Below, piece by piece: positions 51,888 through 62,600 of a stretch of DNA of 64,000 nucleotides (position 1 is the stretch's first letter; the number at the start of each line of letters is the position of its first letter). Source of the DNA: Sphingomonadales bacterium (GTDB lineage: Bacteria; Pseudomonadota; Alphaproteobacteria; Sphingomonadales; Sphingomonadaceae); the NCBI GenBank assembly GCA_027485735.1, contig JAIXQM010000194.1, positions 1 to 64,000 on the forward strand, written 5' to 3'. A program made the position numbers and the translations under genes. The notes beneath the pieces are model-generated. The model made no database searches. It worked only from the letters and a program-made list of their open reading frames with translations, and was not told the origin of the DNA.

Positions 51888-52277
51888 ATGACCTTCAATT
51901 TTCGTGCCGTTTTCGCTGCTGCCCTGATTGCTGCGCTCGGCACCGGCACCGCCGCTCTTGCACATACCAAGCTTGTCTCATCGACCCCGGCCGCCAATGC
52001 CACCGTCGACAAGCCGGGCAAGGTCGTCCTGGTCTTCAACGAGAAGCTGATGGCGAAGTTTGCAGGCGCCGAGCTGACAATGACCGGTATGCCCGGCATG
52101 TCCGACCATCAGCCGATGAAGATGACCGGCTTCACCACGGCGCTGGGTGCCGATGGCAAGACGCTGACGCTGCTGATGAAGCGGGCCCTGCCCAGCGGCA
52201 GCTATGAGCTGAAGTGGTTTGCCGCTGGCGCCGACGCCCACCGCATGGAAGGCAGCTTTCCCTTCACCGTGAAATAG
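51888..52277 (+). CDS. copC: CopC periplasmic copper chaperone
   Basis: The 129-residue exported protein has a signal ending ALAHTK, with mature His1-type Cu(II) ligand in HTKLVSSTPA, the Met-rich MTGMPGMSDHQPMKM loop for Cu(I), and the C-terminal FAAGADAHRMEGSFPFTV strand. Typical CopC length. Predicted to start the copC-copD transcript; CGAGGAGCC precedes the ATG. Confidence 0.94.
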   Translation: MTFNFRAVFAAALIAALGTGTAALAHTKLVSSTPAANATVDKPGKVVLVFNEKLMAKFAGAELTMTGMPGMSDHQPMKMTGFTTALGADGKTLTLLMKRALPSGSYELKWFAAGADAHRMEGSFPFTVK

Positions 52278-52278
52278 C

Positions 52279-53181
52279 ATGCTCGCGATCGCCATCAGGT
52301 TTGCACTCTACGCCAACCTGATGGTGCTGTTCGGGTGGCCGCTGTTCGCGTTGTACAGAACACGAGACAAAGCCAGCGGACCATCACCAAGCCAGTTGCT
52401 TTCGCTGACGCTGGTCGCGGCGTTGCTATCCGTTGCCGGCATGCTTGCGATGACCGCAGCGATGTCCGGGGTTGCGATCATCGACGTCGATCGCGGCTCG
52501 ATCGCGGCAATGGTGTTCGAAACACCAATGGGAGTTGCATGGCTGGTGCGAATGGCGGCGTTGGCAACAATCGCTGCGCTGGCCTTCGTGCGAAGTCCCG
52601 TTGTTGGGGTAGCAAAAGTCGCTTTTGCCACCGCGGCGTTGGCGTCGCTGGCCTGGACCGGCCACGGTGCTGCCGGGGAGGCGACGGCGGGCTGGGTTCA
52701 GCTCGTCGCTGATATTGTCCACCTGCTCGCCGCAGGTGCCTGGGTAGGCGCGCTGGTAGAGTTGGGCTTGATAGTGGCGCGTAATCCGTCGCGCCTGACA
52801 TCGGCTGACTTCATTTCGATGCACCATGCACTCGATGGTTTTTCGAATGCCGGGACCGTCATCGTCGCGCTGCTGATCATCACCGGCTCGATCAACACAT
52901 GGATCCTTGTGGGTCCGGCAGGCGTCGGTCTGGTTGGCAGTGACCAGTACGTCCAGTTGCTGGCTATCAAGCTGGCGCTGTTTACGGTCATGCTCGGGCT
53001 GGCGGCAATGAACCGCTTCCGCCTCACCCCGGCGCTGTTGCGCGATCTGGACGCTGGCGCTGTTCCGTCAGGAGCCCGACGGGCGCTGCGCCGGTCGATC
53101 GCAATCGAAGCCGGACTTGCTGCTTCGGTGCTGGCAATCGTTGCCTGGCTCGGAACGCTGGTGCCGCCAGCATCGTTATAG
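52279..53181 (+). CDS. copD: CopD inner-membrane copper protein
   Basis: The 300-residue protein has about eight TM helices. Conserved features are the WTGHGAAGE segment, VADIVHLLAAGAWVGAL with its His, and the C-terminal KLALFTVMLGLAAMNRFRL. CopD moves copper across the inner membrane with CopC. One base after copC. Confidence 0.9.
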   Translation: MLAIAIRFALYANLMVLFGWPLFALYRTRDKASGPSPSQLLSLTLVAALLSVAGMLAMTAAMSGVAIIDVDRGSIAAMVFETPMGVAWLVRMAALATIAALAFVRSPVVGVAKVAFATAALASLAWTGHGAAGEATAGWVQLVADIVHLLAAGAWVGALVELGLIVARNPSRLTSADFISMHHALDGFSNAGTVIVALLIITGSINTWILVGPAGVGLVGSDQYVQLLAIKLALFTVMLGLAAMNRFRLTPALLRDLDAGAVPSGARRALRRSIAIEAGLAASVLAIVAWLGTLVPPASL

Positions 53182-53205
53182 GCTGTGTGCCTGACCCGTT
53201 TTGTT

Positions 53206-53233
53206 CTGAGGGCTGATAGCGCGCTTTGCGTAT
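53206..53233 (+). promoter_or_regulatory. Predicted ECF promoter of the DUF305 gene
   Basis: CTGAGGGC (53206-53213), 13 bp, TGCGTAT (53227-53233), 33 bp before the ATG. The -35 differs at two positions from the other three sites; the -10 and spacing are identical. Confidence 0.68.
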
Positions 53234-53266
53234 CACCCACTAGCAGACACACGGAAAGGTGTTCCA

Positions 53267-53755
53267 ATGCACAAATATATGACGCTCGCAGCTTTGCTCG
53301 TCGCAGCCCCAATCGCCGCTCAAACGCCGCCGCCTGTTGATCACAGCAAGATGCAGGGCATGAACCACGATGCGATGGCCACACCGGGCGCATCAACGCC
53401 CGCCATGGACCACAGCAAGATGCCGATGATGGACCATAGAAAGATGGAAGGCATGGACCATTCAAAGATGGGTGGAATGGGCGAGATGATGAAGAATACG
53501 CCGGCCAATCCATACGCCGAGGTCGGCATGGCGATGCACCACAAGATGATGGTCGTCGGCGCCGACGCGTCGGAAACCTGGATCCGCCAGATGATCGAAC
53601 ATCATCGCGGCGCGATTGCCATGTCGAAGATCGCTGTGGCGCAGGCCTCCGACAAGGACGTCCGCACCATGGCGCAGAAGGTCGTCACGATGCAGGAGAA
53701 GGAAGTCGCAAGCCTCCAGTCGTGGCTGAAGCGAAACGGGAAGAAGGCGCAGTAA
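53267..53755 (+). CDS. Exported Met/His-rich DUF305 protein
   Basis: The 162-residue protein has a signal peptide (ending PIAAQT), a Met/His-rich region with repeats of (M)DHSKM (residues about 25-75), and a DUF305 four-helix domain with WIRQMIEHHRGAIAMSKIAV. DUF305/CopM proteins bind copper or silver in the periplasm. The repeat resembles that in CopA. GGAAAGG precedes the ATG. Confidence 0.88.
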   Translation: MHKYMTLAALLVAAPIAAQTPPPVDHSKMQGMNHDAMATPGASTPAMDHSKMPMMDHRKMEGMDHSKMGGMGEMMKNTPANPYAEVGMAMHHKMMVVGADASETWIRQMIEHHRGAIAMSKIAVAQASDKDVRTMAQKVVTMQEKEVASLQSWLKRNGKKAQ

Positions 53756-53856
53756 TGGCCATGGCACATCGGGCTCGCACACACGGGTCCGATGCCGCCA
53801 AAGCTGACTGCTTGAGGGCAGCGACGCTTAGAGGAACGACGAAAAAACCCCGCGGC

Positions 53857-54252
53857 TCACCCGACGCTGCCGGCGAGTTCTTCGATTATCGGACAGTCGG
53901 GTCGATCGTCGCCGCTGCACGTCGCAACAAGGTGCTCGAGCGAACGCCGCATCGCATGCAACGCCCTTTCGCGCTCCCGCAGATCGGTTATTCTGGCCAT
54001 AGCCAGCGCTTTGACGTCAGCGCTTGCACGCGTCTTGTCGCTCCAGAGCGCCAGCAGCTCGCCAATCTGATCGATCGGAAAGCCAAGGTCGCGGGCCCGC
54101 GCGATGAATCGCAATCGATGCACATCATTGGTCGAGTAATCCCGGTACTCCGAATCCGTTCGCAGCGCCTTTGGCGTCAGCCCGATCTTTTCATAGTGGC
54201 GCACCATCCGCGCGCTGAGACCCGCCGCGGCCGCTGCCTCGCCGATGTTCAT
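53857..54252 (-). CDS. cueR: CueR-type MerR regulator of copper export
   Basis: The 131-residue activator has an N-terminal MerR HTH (MNIGEAAAAAGLSARMVRHY, YEKIGL), dimerisation helix and C-terminal CSGDDRPDCPI with the CX7C loop used by CueR to bind Cu(I). Divergent from the P-type ATPase gene with a typical MerR promoter between them. Confidence 0.9.
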   Translation of the reverse strand: MNIGEAAAAAGLSARMVRHYEKIGLTPKALRTDSEYRDYSTNDVHRLRFIARARDLGFPIDQIGELLALWSDKTRASADVKALAMARITDLRERERALHAMRRSLEHLVATCSGDDRPDCPIIEELAGSVG

Positions 54253-54262
54253 GAGATACCTC

Positions 54263-54293
54263 TTGACCTTGACACAATGTCAACCCCGACATT
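54263..54293 (+). promoter_or_regulatory. MerR-type promoter and operator of the P-type ATPase
   Basis: TTGACC (54263-54268), 19 bp, GACATT (54288-54293). The spacer holds the palindrome TTGACACAATGTCAA (54269-54283). An overlong 19-bp spacer is the hallmark of promoters untwisted by MerR-family activators such as CueR. Confidence 0.8.
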
Positions 54294-54327
54294 GCGCCGC
54301 GACGCTTGAATTACAAGGACGCAGCCC

Positions 54328-56706
54328 ATGGCCGATCACCAGCACACGCACTCCATCGAACACGATGCCAAGTCCCATGCAGGCAGCGGCAGCGGCAATA
54401 AGAATGCCCCGGGGACAACCGTGAAAGACCCGGTCTGTGGCATGTCCGTAGACCCGCATACCGCTGCGCATCGCGCCGACCATGACGGTCATCCCTATTA
54501 TTTCTGCTCCGCTGGCTGCCGCACGAAGTTCGTCGCCGACCCTGCCAAATATCTGACACCCGCCGAATTGCAGTCGCACGAGCCGGTGCCTGAAGGCACG
54601 ATCTACACCTGCCCGATGCACCCCCAAATCCGGCAGGTCGGGCCGGGGGCATGTCCCATTTGCGGCATGGCACTCGAACCGGCGGTCATGACTGCTGACA
54701 CCCCGCCCAACCCCGAGCTGGCCGACTTTACGCGTCGCTTCTGGATCGGCCTTGCCCTGACGATCCCCGTGTTCTTCCTTGAGATGGGCGGCCATCTGTT
54801 CGACATCGGCCATCTCATCGCGCCGCAAATTTCGAACTGGATCCAATTGCTGCTCGCAACACCCGTGGTGCTCTGGGCGGGGTGGCCATTCTTCGAGCGC
54901 GGTTGGCGGTCCATCGTCAACCGCAGCCTCAACATGTTCACGCTGGTTGCGATGGGGACAGGTGTCGCTTGGGCCTATAGCGTCGTCGCTACGGTTGCCC
55001 CCGATGTGTTCCCGCCAGCGTTCCGCCGCATGGACGGCGCGGTCGCGGTTTATTTTGAAGCCGCCGCTATCATTGTCGTCCTGGTTTTGCTCGGCCAGCT
55101 CCTCGAACTTCGCGCCCGCGAAGCGACCGGCGGCGCCATTCGCGCGCTGCTCGACCTCGCGCCCAAGATCGCCCGGCGGCTGAAGCCCGATGGCAGCGAT
55201 GAAGAAGTGTCACTCGGTCTGGTCGTCGCCGGCGATACCTTGCGCGTTCGCCCGGGCGAAGCCGTGCCGGTCGATGGCACGGTCACCGACGGACACTCGA
55301 CGATCGATGAATCGATGGTCACCGGCGAGTCCATGCCTGTGACCAAGAGCGTCGGCGACACCGTCATTGCGGGCACCATCAACCAGACCGGCGCCCTCGC
55401 CATGCGCGCCGACAAGGTCGGCAGCGACACGATGCTGGCGAGGATCGTCCAGATGGTCGCCGATGCCCAGCGCAGCCGCGCGCCAATCCAACGGCTTGCT
55501 GACCAGGTCGCCGGTTGGTTCGTGCCGACCGTCATTGCTGTCGCGGTACTGGCCTTCATCGTCTGGGCGACCTTCGGCCCTGAACCGCGCTTCACCTTCG
55601 GGTTCGTTGCCGCGGTCACTGTTCTGATCATCGCCTGCCCCTGTGCGCTCGGGCTCGCGACGCCGATGTCGATCATGGTCGGCGTTGGCAGGGGTGCGGC
55701 GGCCGGCGTGTTGGTCAAGAATGCCGAAGCGCTCGAGCGGATGGAGAAGGTCGATACGCTGCTCGTCGACAAGACCGGCACACTGACGGAGGGCAAGCCC
55801 AAGGTCGTCGCCATCGAACCGTTCAGCGGTATCGCCGAGGCTGAGCTGCTGCGCTTTGCTGCCGCTGTGGAGCGTCCGAGCCAGCACCCGCTTGCGGCTG
55901 CGATTGTTGCCGAAGCCGCCGCCCGCGAACTTGCAGTCGAAACTGCAACCGAGTTCGATGCGCCGACCGGCAAAGGTGTCATCGGCACGGTCACTGGTCG
56001 CCGTGTCGCCATTGGCAACCCAGCGTATCTTTCCGAACTAGGTGTCGATACGACCGCCCTGAGCGAAGCCGCCGACCGCCATCGCCGCGAAGGTGCGACC
56101 GCCATCCTTGTCGCGGTCGATGGCAAAGCGGCCGGTGTGATCGCCATCGCCGATCCAGTGAAACAGTCCACGCCGAGCGCCCTGGCGGCACTCAAGGCCG
56201 AGGGCATCCGTGTGATCATGGTCACCGGCGACAACCGCGTCACCGCCGAAGCCGTGGCACGGCGCCTTGGGCTCGATGAAGTCGAGGCCGACGTCCTCCC
56301 GGATGCCAAGAGCGCGGTGGTTGCCAGGCTCAAGGCCGAAGGCCGCGTCGTCGCCATGGCCGGCGATGGCGTCAACGACGCCCCTGCCCTCGCCGCCGCC
56401 GATGTCGGCATCGCGATGGGCACAGGCACCGATGTCGCGATCGAGAGCGCCGGCGTGACGCTGGTCAAAGGCGACCTCAACGGCATTGTCCGTGCGCGCC
56501 GCCTCAGCCACGCAACCATGCGCAACATCCGCCAGAACCTGTTTCTCGCCTTCGTTTACAACGCCATCGGGGTGCCAGTCGCCGCCGGGGTGCTGTACCC
56601 CTCGTTCGGCCTGTTGCTCTCGCCGGCGATCGCTGCCGCGGCCATGGCGCTATCGTCGATATCGGTCGTCGGCAACGCGCTGCGCCTCAGAAGTGCCGAG
56701 CTGTGA
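54328..56706 (+). CDS. Cu(+)-exporting P-type ATPase with YHS and metal-binding N-terminus
   Basis: The 792-residue pump has a His-rich start, a YHS domain ([27 protein letters not shown]), and a heavy-metal-binding segment [21 protein letters not shown] instead of the common HMA (GMTCxxC) domains. The core has VTGES, CPC in [13 protein letters not shown], phosphorylated Asp in [11 protein letters not shown] (about 482) and [10 protein letters not shown]. Exports Cu(I) from the cytoplasm. Regulated by the adjacent CueR. Confidence 0.93.
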   Translation: MADHQHTHSIEHDAKSHAGSGSGNKNAPGTTVKDPVCGMSVDPHTAAHRADHDGHPYYFCSAGCRTKFVADPAKYLTPAELQSHEPVPEGTIYTCPMHPQIRQVGPGACPICGMALEPAVMTADTPPNPELADFTRRFWIGLALTIPVFFLEMGGHLFDIGHLIAPQISNWIQLLLATPVVLWAGWPFFERGWRSIVNRSLNMFTLVAMGTGVAWAYSVVATVAPDVFPPAFRRMDGAVAVYFEAAAIIVVLVLLGQLLELRAREATGGAIRALLDLAPKIARRLKPDGSDEEVSLGLVVAGDTLRVRPGEAVPVDGTVTDGHSTIDESMVTGESMPVTKSVGDTVIAGTINQTGALAMRADKVGSDTMLARIVQMVADAQRSRAPIQRLADQVAGWFVPTVIAVAVLAFIVWATFGPEPRFTFGFVAAVTVLIIACPCALGLATPMSIMVGVGRGAAAGVLVKNAEALERMEKVDTLLVDKTGTLTEGKPKVVAIEPFSGIAEAELLRFAAAVERPSQHPLAAAIVAEAAARELAVETATEFDAPTGKGVIGTVTGRRVAIGNPAYLSELGVDTTALSEAADRHRREGATAILVAVDGKAAGVIAIADPVKQSTPSALAALKAEGIRVIMVTGDNRVTAEAVARRLGLDEVEADVLPDAKSAVVARLKAEGRVVAMAGDGVNDAPALAAADVGIAMGTGTDVAIESAGVTLVKGDLNGIVRARRLSHATMRNIRQNLFLAFVYNAIGVPVAAGVLYPSFGLLLSPAIAAAAMALSSISVVGNALRLRSAEL

Positions 56707-57185
56707 AAGCGATGGTCGACCATCCCGCGTTCAACGTCGCGATCTTCGCGCTGTTGCTCAGCCTGCCGTGGGAGTTCGGCCAGATGTGGCTCTATGCCGG
56801 TGCTTCGGAAATGTCGCATCTCCAGGGCATTCAAATCTGCATGGCGGCAACGCTGGGCGACGCCGTCATCATGCTGATCGCTTTTGGGATCGTCGCGGCT
56901 GTGGCCCGATCGCAAGACTGGGTTCTCGCCCCGAAGACGTCGCAGGTTGCCGGTTTCGTCGTTGTTGGTCTGGCAATCACAATCGCGGTGGAAATCGTCG
57001 CGACGCGTACCGATGGCGCTTTCAGTTGGCGATACACCCCTGCCATGCCGGTCACACCCTTGCTCGGCATCGGGCTTGCGCCGTTGATGATGTGGCTGGT
57101 GGTGCCGCTGCTCGTTCTATGGTTCGTCCGCCGCCAGATCGGCAGTACCAGCACCACCCCGGAATGGAGGCGCAACAACGGTTGA
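56703..57185 (+). CDS. Membrane protein coupled to the P-type ATPase (160 aa)
   Basis: GTG start on the ATPase stop (GTGA). About four to five TM helices ([20 protein letters not shown] first; [16 protein letters not shown] last). No metal motif stands out. Transcribed with the ATPase, so a role in metal export or its membrane surroundings is inferred. Family not recognised. Confidence 0.72.
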   Translation: MKAMVDHPAFNVAIFALLLSLPWEFGQMWLYAGASEMSHLQGIQICMAATLGDAVIMLIAFGIVAAVARSQDWVLAPKTSQVAGFVVVGLAITIAVEIVATRTDGAFSWRYTPAMPVTPLLGIGLAPLMMWLVVPLLVLWFVRRQIGSTSTTPEWRRNNG

Positions 57186-57307
57186 CCTGAAGCCCTTGAA
57201 GCGTTGCACGCCTGCCCTCCTTGGCCGGCGCCCTGACGACGATGCGCCACCTCCCTCGCGGCAGGGGCGGCGTTACGGAACATGGTGCCGCGCCAAGGAG
57301 TACGAAG

Positions 57308-57673
57308 ATGCGCATTCTCACGACACGGACGATTGCCGCCGCACTGATCATGTTGGCGCTGCCCGTCGGGCTGCCGACCACAGCAACGGCCGCAGGTATC
57401 GGTCACACCTTCATCATGCGTGGATCAGTTGTCGACGTTACAGATGGCAAACCGACGATCTGCGTCGGCAAGGCCGACGGCGCAAAGGTCGGCCAGATAC
57501 TCGATGTTATCCGTATGACGACGCTGCCGGGCGCACGCGGTGGCTCTGGTTTTCGGCGCGAAAACATCGGGCAGATCCGCATAACCGCAATTGTCGATGA
57601 CCATTTTGCGACAGCTGCTGTCGTGAAAGGTGATGTCGCAAAGCATGACATCGTCGAGCTTCGCAAAAGCTAG
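57308..57673 (+). CDS. Exported small protein (121 aa)
   Basis: Signal peptide (MRILTTRTIAAALIMLALPV... ending ATAAG), then a small beta-rich domain, GSVVDVTDGKPTICVGKADG, KVGQILDVIRM, resembling OB/SH3-like folds of periplasmic proteins. AGGAG precedes the ATG. Unknown function; placed in the copper island. Confidence 0.7.
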   Translation: MRILTTRTIAAALIMLALPVGLPTTATAAGIGHTFIMRGSVVDVTDGKPTICVGKADGAKVGQILDVIRMTTLPGARGGSGFRRENIGQIRITAIVDDHFATAAVVKGDVAKHDIVELRKS

Positions 57674-57797
57674 GATTGCACTTCGCTCTGAACGACCGGC
57701 GTCATCTCGGTTCGTCGCCAAGGTGACGCCGATCGGGCTCTTAGTCGCTTAGTCCGTCGATTGTTCGAAAAATTAATCAGAATGAGGATGTCACAAT

Positions 57798-58172
57798 ATG
57801 AGCGAAGACCCTCGAGGGAGCGCCGATCCGCAATCCCAACAACTTCTTTTGTCGATATGGGATGACGAAGGTGGCGCCGGGCGCTGCGGTCCGAATGAAA
57901 GCACGGCCCGTCCTGTCAACGGCCCGGTCATCCCCGAGCTGACCAACACCGAACTGGTACAACTTCGCGTGCGCGTGATCGCCCTCGAAAATCTGGTCAC
58001 AGCATTGCTCTCGGGTGCGCAGTCTAGCCAGCACGATCTCGTCCGCGCCATGGCGGCCCAGATTTCGCCCCGCGTAGGCGTGACGCCACATCCGCTGACC
58101 ATCCAGGCCGCAGCGCACATGAACGAGATAGTGGATCGGGCGGTTCAATACCGATCGGCTTCAACAGAATGA
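57798..58172 (+). CDS. Hypothetical protein before the ATP-grasp gene (124 aa)
   Basis: Soluble protein, MSEDPRGSADPQSQQLLLSI; a helical stretch ELTNTELVQLRVRVIALENL suggests a coiled coil. ATGAGG sequence provides a ribosome site. It is 13 bp before the next gene, so co-transcribed. Function unknown. Confidence 0.7.
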   Translation: MSEDPRGSADPQSQQLLLSIWDDEGGAGRCGPNESTARPVNGPVIPELTNTELVQLRVRVIALENLVTALLSGAQSSQHDLVRAMAAQISPRVGVTPHPLTIQAAAHMNEIVDRAVQYRSASTE

Positions 58173-58185
58173 CGGCGATCGAATC

Positions 58186-59511
58186 ATGTTGACGGATCGC
58201 CCGGGTGATCTGTCATCAATGCCGTCGGCCGACGATGCGGCCGACCGTCTGAATCATGCCTGCTTCTGCATCACCCTCGACCAACAGGCGCTCATACGGC
58301 AGCTCGACATCGAGATCGGAACCCCGGGATTTGCCGCAGCCCTCGCTGGCTCGCATCCATCGCTATTTTCCAATGTACCGGTCTTTGTTTCGAAAGAGAC
58401 AGTGAAGGCAATGGAAAGCGTGGTCGCGGCCGTCGAAGCGGCTGCGCAGCTACCAGGCTTTCAAGCCGCCGCCGCGGCATGGGCTCCCCCGATTTCGGTT
58501 GCGAACTTTGGCCCGGTCGGCGCCCTCATGGGTTATGATTTTCACATCGCAGCGACTGGCCCGCGCCTGATCGAGGTCAATACCAACGCCGGAGGTGCCT
58601 TTCTCAATCACGCTCTTGCGGCCGCGCAGCGAGCCTGTTGCCAGGAGGTGCAATCGCTTGTCGAGACGATCGTGCCGCCGGGAAACTTTGGCGAGAAGAT
58701 CGCCACCATGTTCATCTCGGAGTGGCAGAGACAGCGCGGGGTTGGACGGCCCGCGACGATTGCAATCGTCGACGATGGCCCAGAGGAGCAGTTCATGTTC
58801 CCGGAGTTCGAGCTTGCTCGCTCGCTGCTGGAAGCGCGGGGCATCACCACCGTGATCGTCGACCCTGCCGCGCTGCGTTTCGACGGCTCGACGCTTTGGT
58901 CAGGCGACCTTGCAATCGACCTCGTCTATAATCGTCTCGTCGATTTCGCATTGGCCGAAGCGCGTCACGACGCGCTGCGTGCGGCATATGAGACTGGCAA
59001 GGTCGTTCTCACGCCAAACCCGCACAACCACGCCTTTCTGGCCGACAAGCGTAACCTGATGTTGCTGTCAGACCCGGGTTTGCTCGAAACGTGGGGACTT
59101 GCAACGGAGTATCGAAAAATCCTTCATGCTTCAGTTCCTACCACAATCACCATTGACGCTAGCAACGCCGATCATCTTTGGACAGACCGACGAAACCAGT
59201 TTTTCAAGCCCGCCGGCGGGCACGGCAGCAAGGCAGCGTATCGCGGCGAGAAGGTGACACGGAAGGTTTGGGCGGAGATCGTTCAGGGCGGTTACGTTGC
59301 TCAGGCCTACGCGCCGCCGAGCAGTCGAGTAATTGTTCAAGACGGCTCGCCAGTGGAATTTAAGCTCGACGTCAGACTGTACACCTACGCTGGCGCCACC
59401 TTGCTTGCCGCCGCCCGTCTTTACCAAGGGCAGACCACTAACATGAGAACGCCCGGTGGTGGGTTTGCACCGGTATTGACGATCGAGACAAATGTGAGTT
59501 CGACGTCATGA
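58186..59511 (+). CDS. ATP-grasp-like enzyme of unknown substrate (441 aa)
   Basis: Shows ATP-grasp-like elements: RLIEVNTNAGGAFLNHA, IDLVYNRLVDFALAE, FFKPAGGHGSKAAYRGEKV and the final KLDVRLYTYAGATLLAAARLYQGQ with NMRTPGGGFAPVLT. The family ligates carboxylates to amines or thiols; glutathione-synthetase-like and cyanophycin-like folds share such pieces. The substrate is not visible. Last gene of the copper island on this strand. An internal ATG at 58219 is a possible start. Confidence 0.75.
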   Translation: MLTDRPGDLSSMPSADDAADRLNHACFCITLDQQALIRQLDIEIGTPGFAAALAGSHPSLFSNVPVFVSKETVKAMESVVAAVEAAAQLPGFQAAAAAWAPPISVANFGPVGALMGYDFHIAATGPRLIEVNTNAGGAFLNHALAAAQRACCQEVQSLVETIVPPGNFGEKIATMFISEWQRQRGVGRPATIAIVDDGPEEQFMFPEFELARSLLEARGITTVIVDPAALRFDGSTLWSGDLAIDLVYNRLVDFALAEARHDALRAAYETGKVVLTPNPHNHAFLADKRNLMLLSDPGLLETWGLATEYRKILHASVPTTITIDASNADHLWTDRRNQFFKPAGGHGSKAAYRGEKVTRKVWAEIVQGGYVAQAYAPPSSRVIVQDGSPVEFKLDVRLYTYAGATLLAAARLYQGQTTNMRTPGGGFAPVLTIETNVSSTS

Positions 59512-59633
59512 GTCCATGTTAACGTTTAACTTGCATAACACTGTAAGGTATTTTCCGGTTCGATGTCTTCGGGGCGTTCATATCAGAGAGTTCGATCCAC
59601 ACCTGGCATGATCACTGGTCTTGTCCCAGCCTC

Positions 59634-62600
59634 TCACATGGCCACACTATCGGACAGAGCTCCTTTGATATGCGTGGATCCGCTTGGTGTGTCAGCCCGC
59701 AGTTGGCGGCTGCCAAAACGCGCGAACAAGGTAGGAAGGACGAACAGCGTGAGTAGCGTGGCCGAGATCAGTCCACCGATGACCACGGTCGCGAGCGGTT
59801 TCTGGACCTCCGCACCTGCGCCATGTCCGAGCGCCATGGGAACGAACCCGAGCGATGCCACCAGCGCTGTCATCGCGACTGGCCTGAAGCGGGTAAGCGC
59901 ACCTTCTTTTGCGGCCTCAGCCCGCGTCATACCCTGTTTCATCAGCTCCTGAATGGAGCTGACCATGACGAGGCCGTTCAGCACAGCTACGCCCGACAAC
60001 GCTATGAAACCGACAGCAGCCGAAATCGAGAAGGGCATACCGCGCAGCACCAGCGCTAGGATTCCCCCCACCAGTGCCAACGGGACGCCGGTGAACACCA
60101 GGGCCGCGTCGCGGACGCTCCCCAATGCCCCGTAGAGCAGCAGCATGATGACCGCGAAGCAGATTGGCACGACGATCGTCAGACGATCTCGGGCAGCCGT
60201 CAAATTCTCGAACTGCCCACCCCATTTTAGATAGATACCCGGCGAAAGCGGCACCTGCGCATTGATCGCGGCCTGCGCGTCGGCAACGACGCCGGCGACG
60301 TCCCGACCGCGCACATTGGCCTGAACGACCACGCGGCGCTTGCCATCCTCGCGGCTGATCTGGTTCGGCCCGTCCCCCAGAGCAACGTCGGCGACACTGC
60401 CCAAAGGTACATAGGCGCCGCCCGCAGTCGGCACCGGAATCTGTCCGATCGCCTGAAGATCGGCGCGAGACCTTTCCGCGAGCCGAATCACGACCGGGAA
60501 GCGACGATCGCCCTCGAAGATCATCCCGGCTTCACGCCCGCCGATCGTTGCGGCAACTGTGTCCTGAACGTCGCCGGCTGTCACACCGACGCGTGCCATC
60601 GCGTCGCGGTTCGGCCGGATATCGAGCAGCGGCAGGCCCTCTGTCTGCTCCACTCGGACATCAGCTGCGCCGCGGACCTTCCGCAGCACCGCCGCCACCT
60701 CGTTGGCAGTCGCGTTCATCTGGGCAAAGTCGTCGCCGAACACCTTGACCGCAATGTCCCCGCGTACCCCCGCGATCAGTTCGTTGAATCGCATCTGGAT
60801 CGGCTGCGTGATCTCGTAGCCATTGCCTGGCACGGCTTTAAGCTTCGTTTCGATCCTCTCGACCAGCTCAGCCTTGGGAAGATCAGGGTCGGGCCATTCG
60901 TTTCGCGGCTTCAGAATGATGAAGGTGTCGGTGGCGTTCGCCGGCATGGGGTCCGAGGCAATCTCTGACGTTCCCGTCCGAGAGAAGGCGAAGCGAACTT
61001 CCGGTTCACGCGCGATCGTCTTCTCGACCGCGAACTGCATTTGCTGGCTTTGTTCGACCGACGTGCCCGGCGGACGCCAGGCCTGGACAAGGATATTGCC
61101 CTCATCGAGCTGGGGCAGAAACTCTTGGCCAAGGGTCGAGAAAGCCAGAACCGCCGCGATTACAGCCGCTACAGCGGCGCCGAACGTCAATTTGGGCCGA
61201 CGCATGGCGGCTTCGAGTCCGGGTTCATAGCGCGCTTTGAGAGCCGCGATGATTCGGCTTTCCTTCTCGTCGACCCGCCCGCTGATCCATGCCGCAATCG
61301 CAGCCGGCACGAATGTCAGGGACAGGATGAAGGCAATGACGAGCGCGATGATGACGGTCAGCGCCATCGGTTCGAACATCTTGCCCTCGACACCCGAGAA
61401 TGTGAGCAGCGGCAAAAAGACGAGGATGATGATCGCTTGCCCGTAAACCGAGGGACGGATCATTTCACGTGCCGAGGCGGCGACGATCGTAAGTCGCTCC
61501 TGCAAGGAGAGGCGGTCACCCAGCGCGTGTTGCCGTTCGGCAAGCCGACGCAGGGCATTTTCGACGATGATGACCGCGCCGTCGACGATCAGGCCGAAAT
61601 CGAGCGCGCCGAGGCTCATCAGGTTGGCCGACACGCCGGCGCGCAGCATCCCCGCGCTGGTCAGCAGCATCGTGATCGGGATGACGAGGGCAGCGATCAG
61701 CGCTGCCCGGAAGTTGCCAAGCAGCAGGAACAGCACGACGATGACCAGCGCCGCGCCTTCGGCGAGGTTGCGGCCAACCGTTGCGATGGTCGAGTTCACG
61801 AGGTCGGTCCGGTCCAGCACCGGCTTGACGATGATATCGGCCGGAAGTGAGCGACTAATGGTCTTCAGCCGGTCGGACACGGCCGTCGAGACAGTGCGAC
61901 TATTCTCCCCGATCCGCATGACGGCCGTTCCGACGACGACTTCATGGCCGTTTTCCGAAGCCGAGCCCGTGCGGATGCCCTGCCCTGCTTTGACAGTCGC
62001 CACCTGATCGAGGGTGATGGGAACGCCCTCGCGCGTTGCCACCACCGTCCGTGCCAGCTCGTTTGCGGTCCGCACGCGCGCGTCGGAGCGCACAAACAGG
62101 CCCGCGCCGTTGCTGTTGACCGTGCCCGCACCAATGCTGGTGTTGCTCCGTTCAAGCGCGGTCGCGAGATCCTGGACTGTCAAACGCAGTGCGGCCAGGC
62201 GCTGCAGGTCTGGCACGACGAGATACTGCCGATCATAGCCACCGAGGGAATCGATGCCCGCAACGCCCGGCGTCCCGCGGAGCTGGGGGGCTACGATCCA
62301 CTCCTGCACCGTGTGGAGATAGGTTGCCTCGTCCGCTTCACTGACGAGATGCTCGCCTTCCGGCGTGATGTAGCTGCCGTCGCGTTGCAGCCCCGGTTCG
62401 CCATCGCGATGCCGGATTTGGTCCAGCTCGCGCAACGCGACGGTCCACATGAAGATATCGCCAAGCCCGGTCGCGATCGGTCCCATTTCCGGCATCACGC
62501 CCTGCGGCAAGCGCTCCTCAGCGGAGCGGAGCCGTTCGGCGACCTGTTGGCGCGCGAAGTAGATGTCGGTGCTGTCCGAGAAAACTGCAGTGATCTGGGC

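Noticed and set aside
53812-53819. Fifth ECF promoter (TTGAGGGC)
   Set aside because: No TGCGTA element follows at 13 bp, and no gene starts downstream in that direction.
55050-56528. 492-codon minus-strand frame opposite the P-type ATPase
   Set aside because: Ser/Ala/Thr-rich shadow of a highly conserved pump gene.
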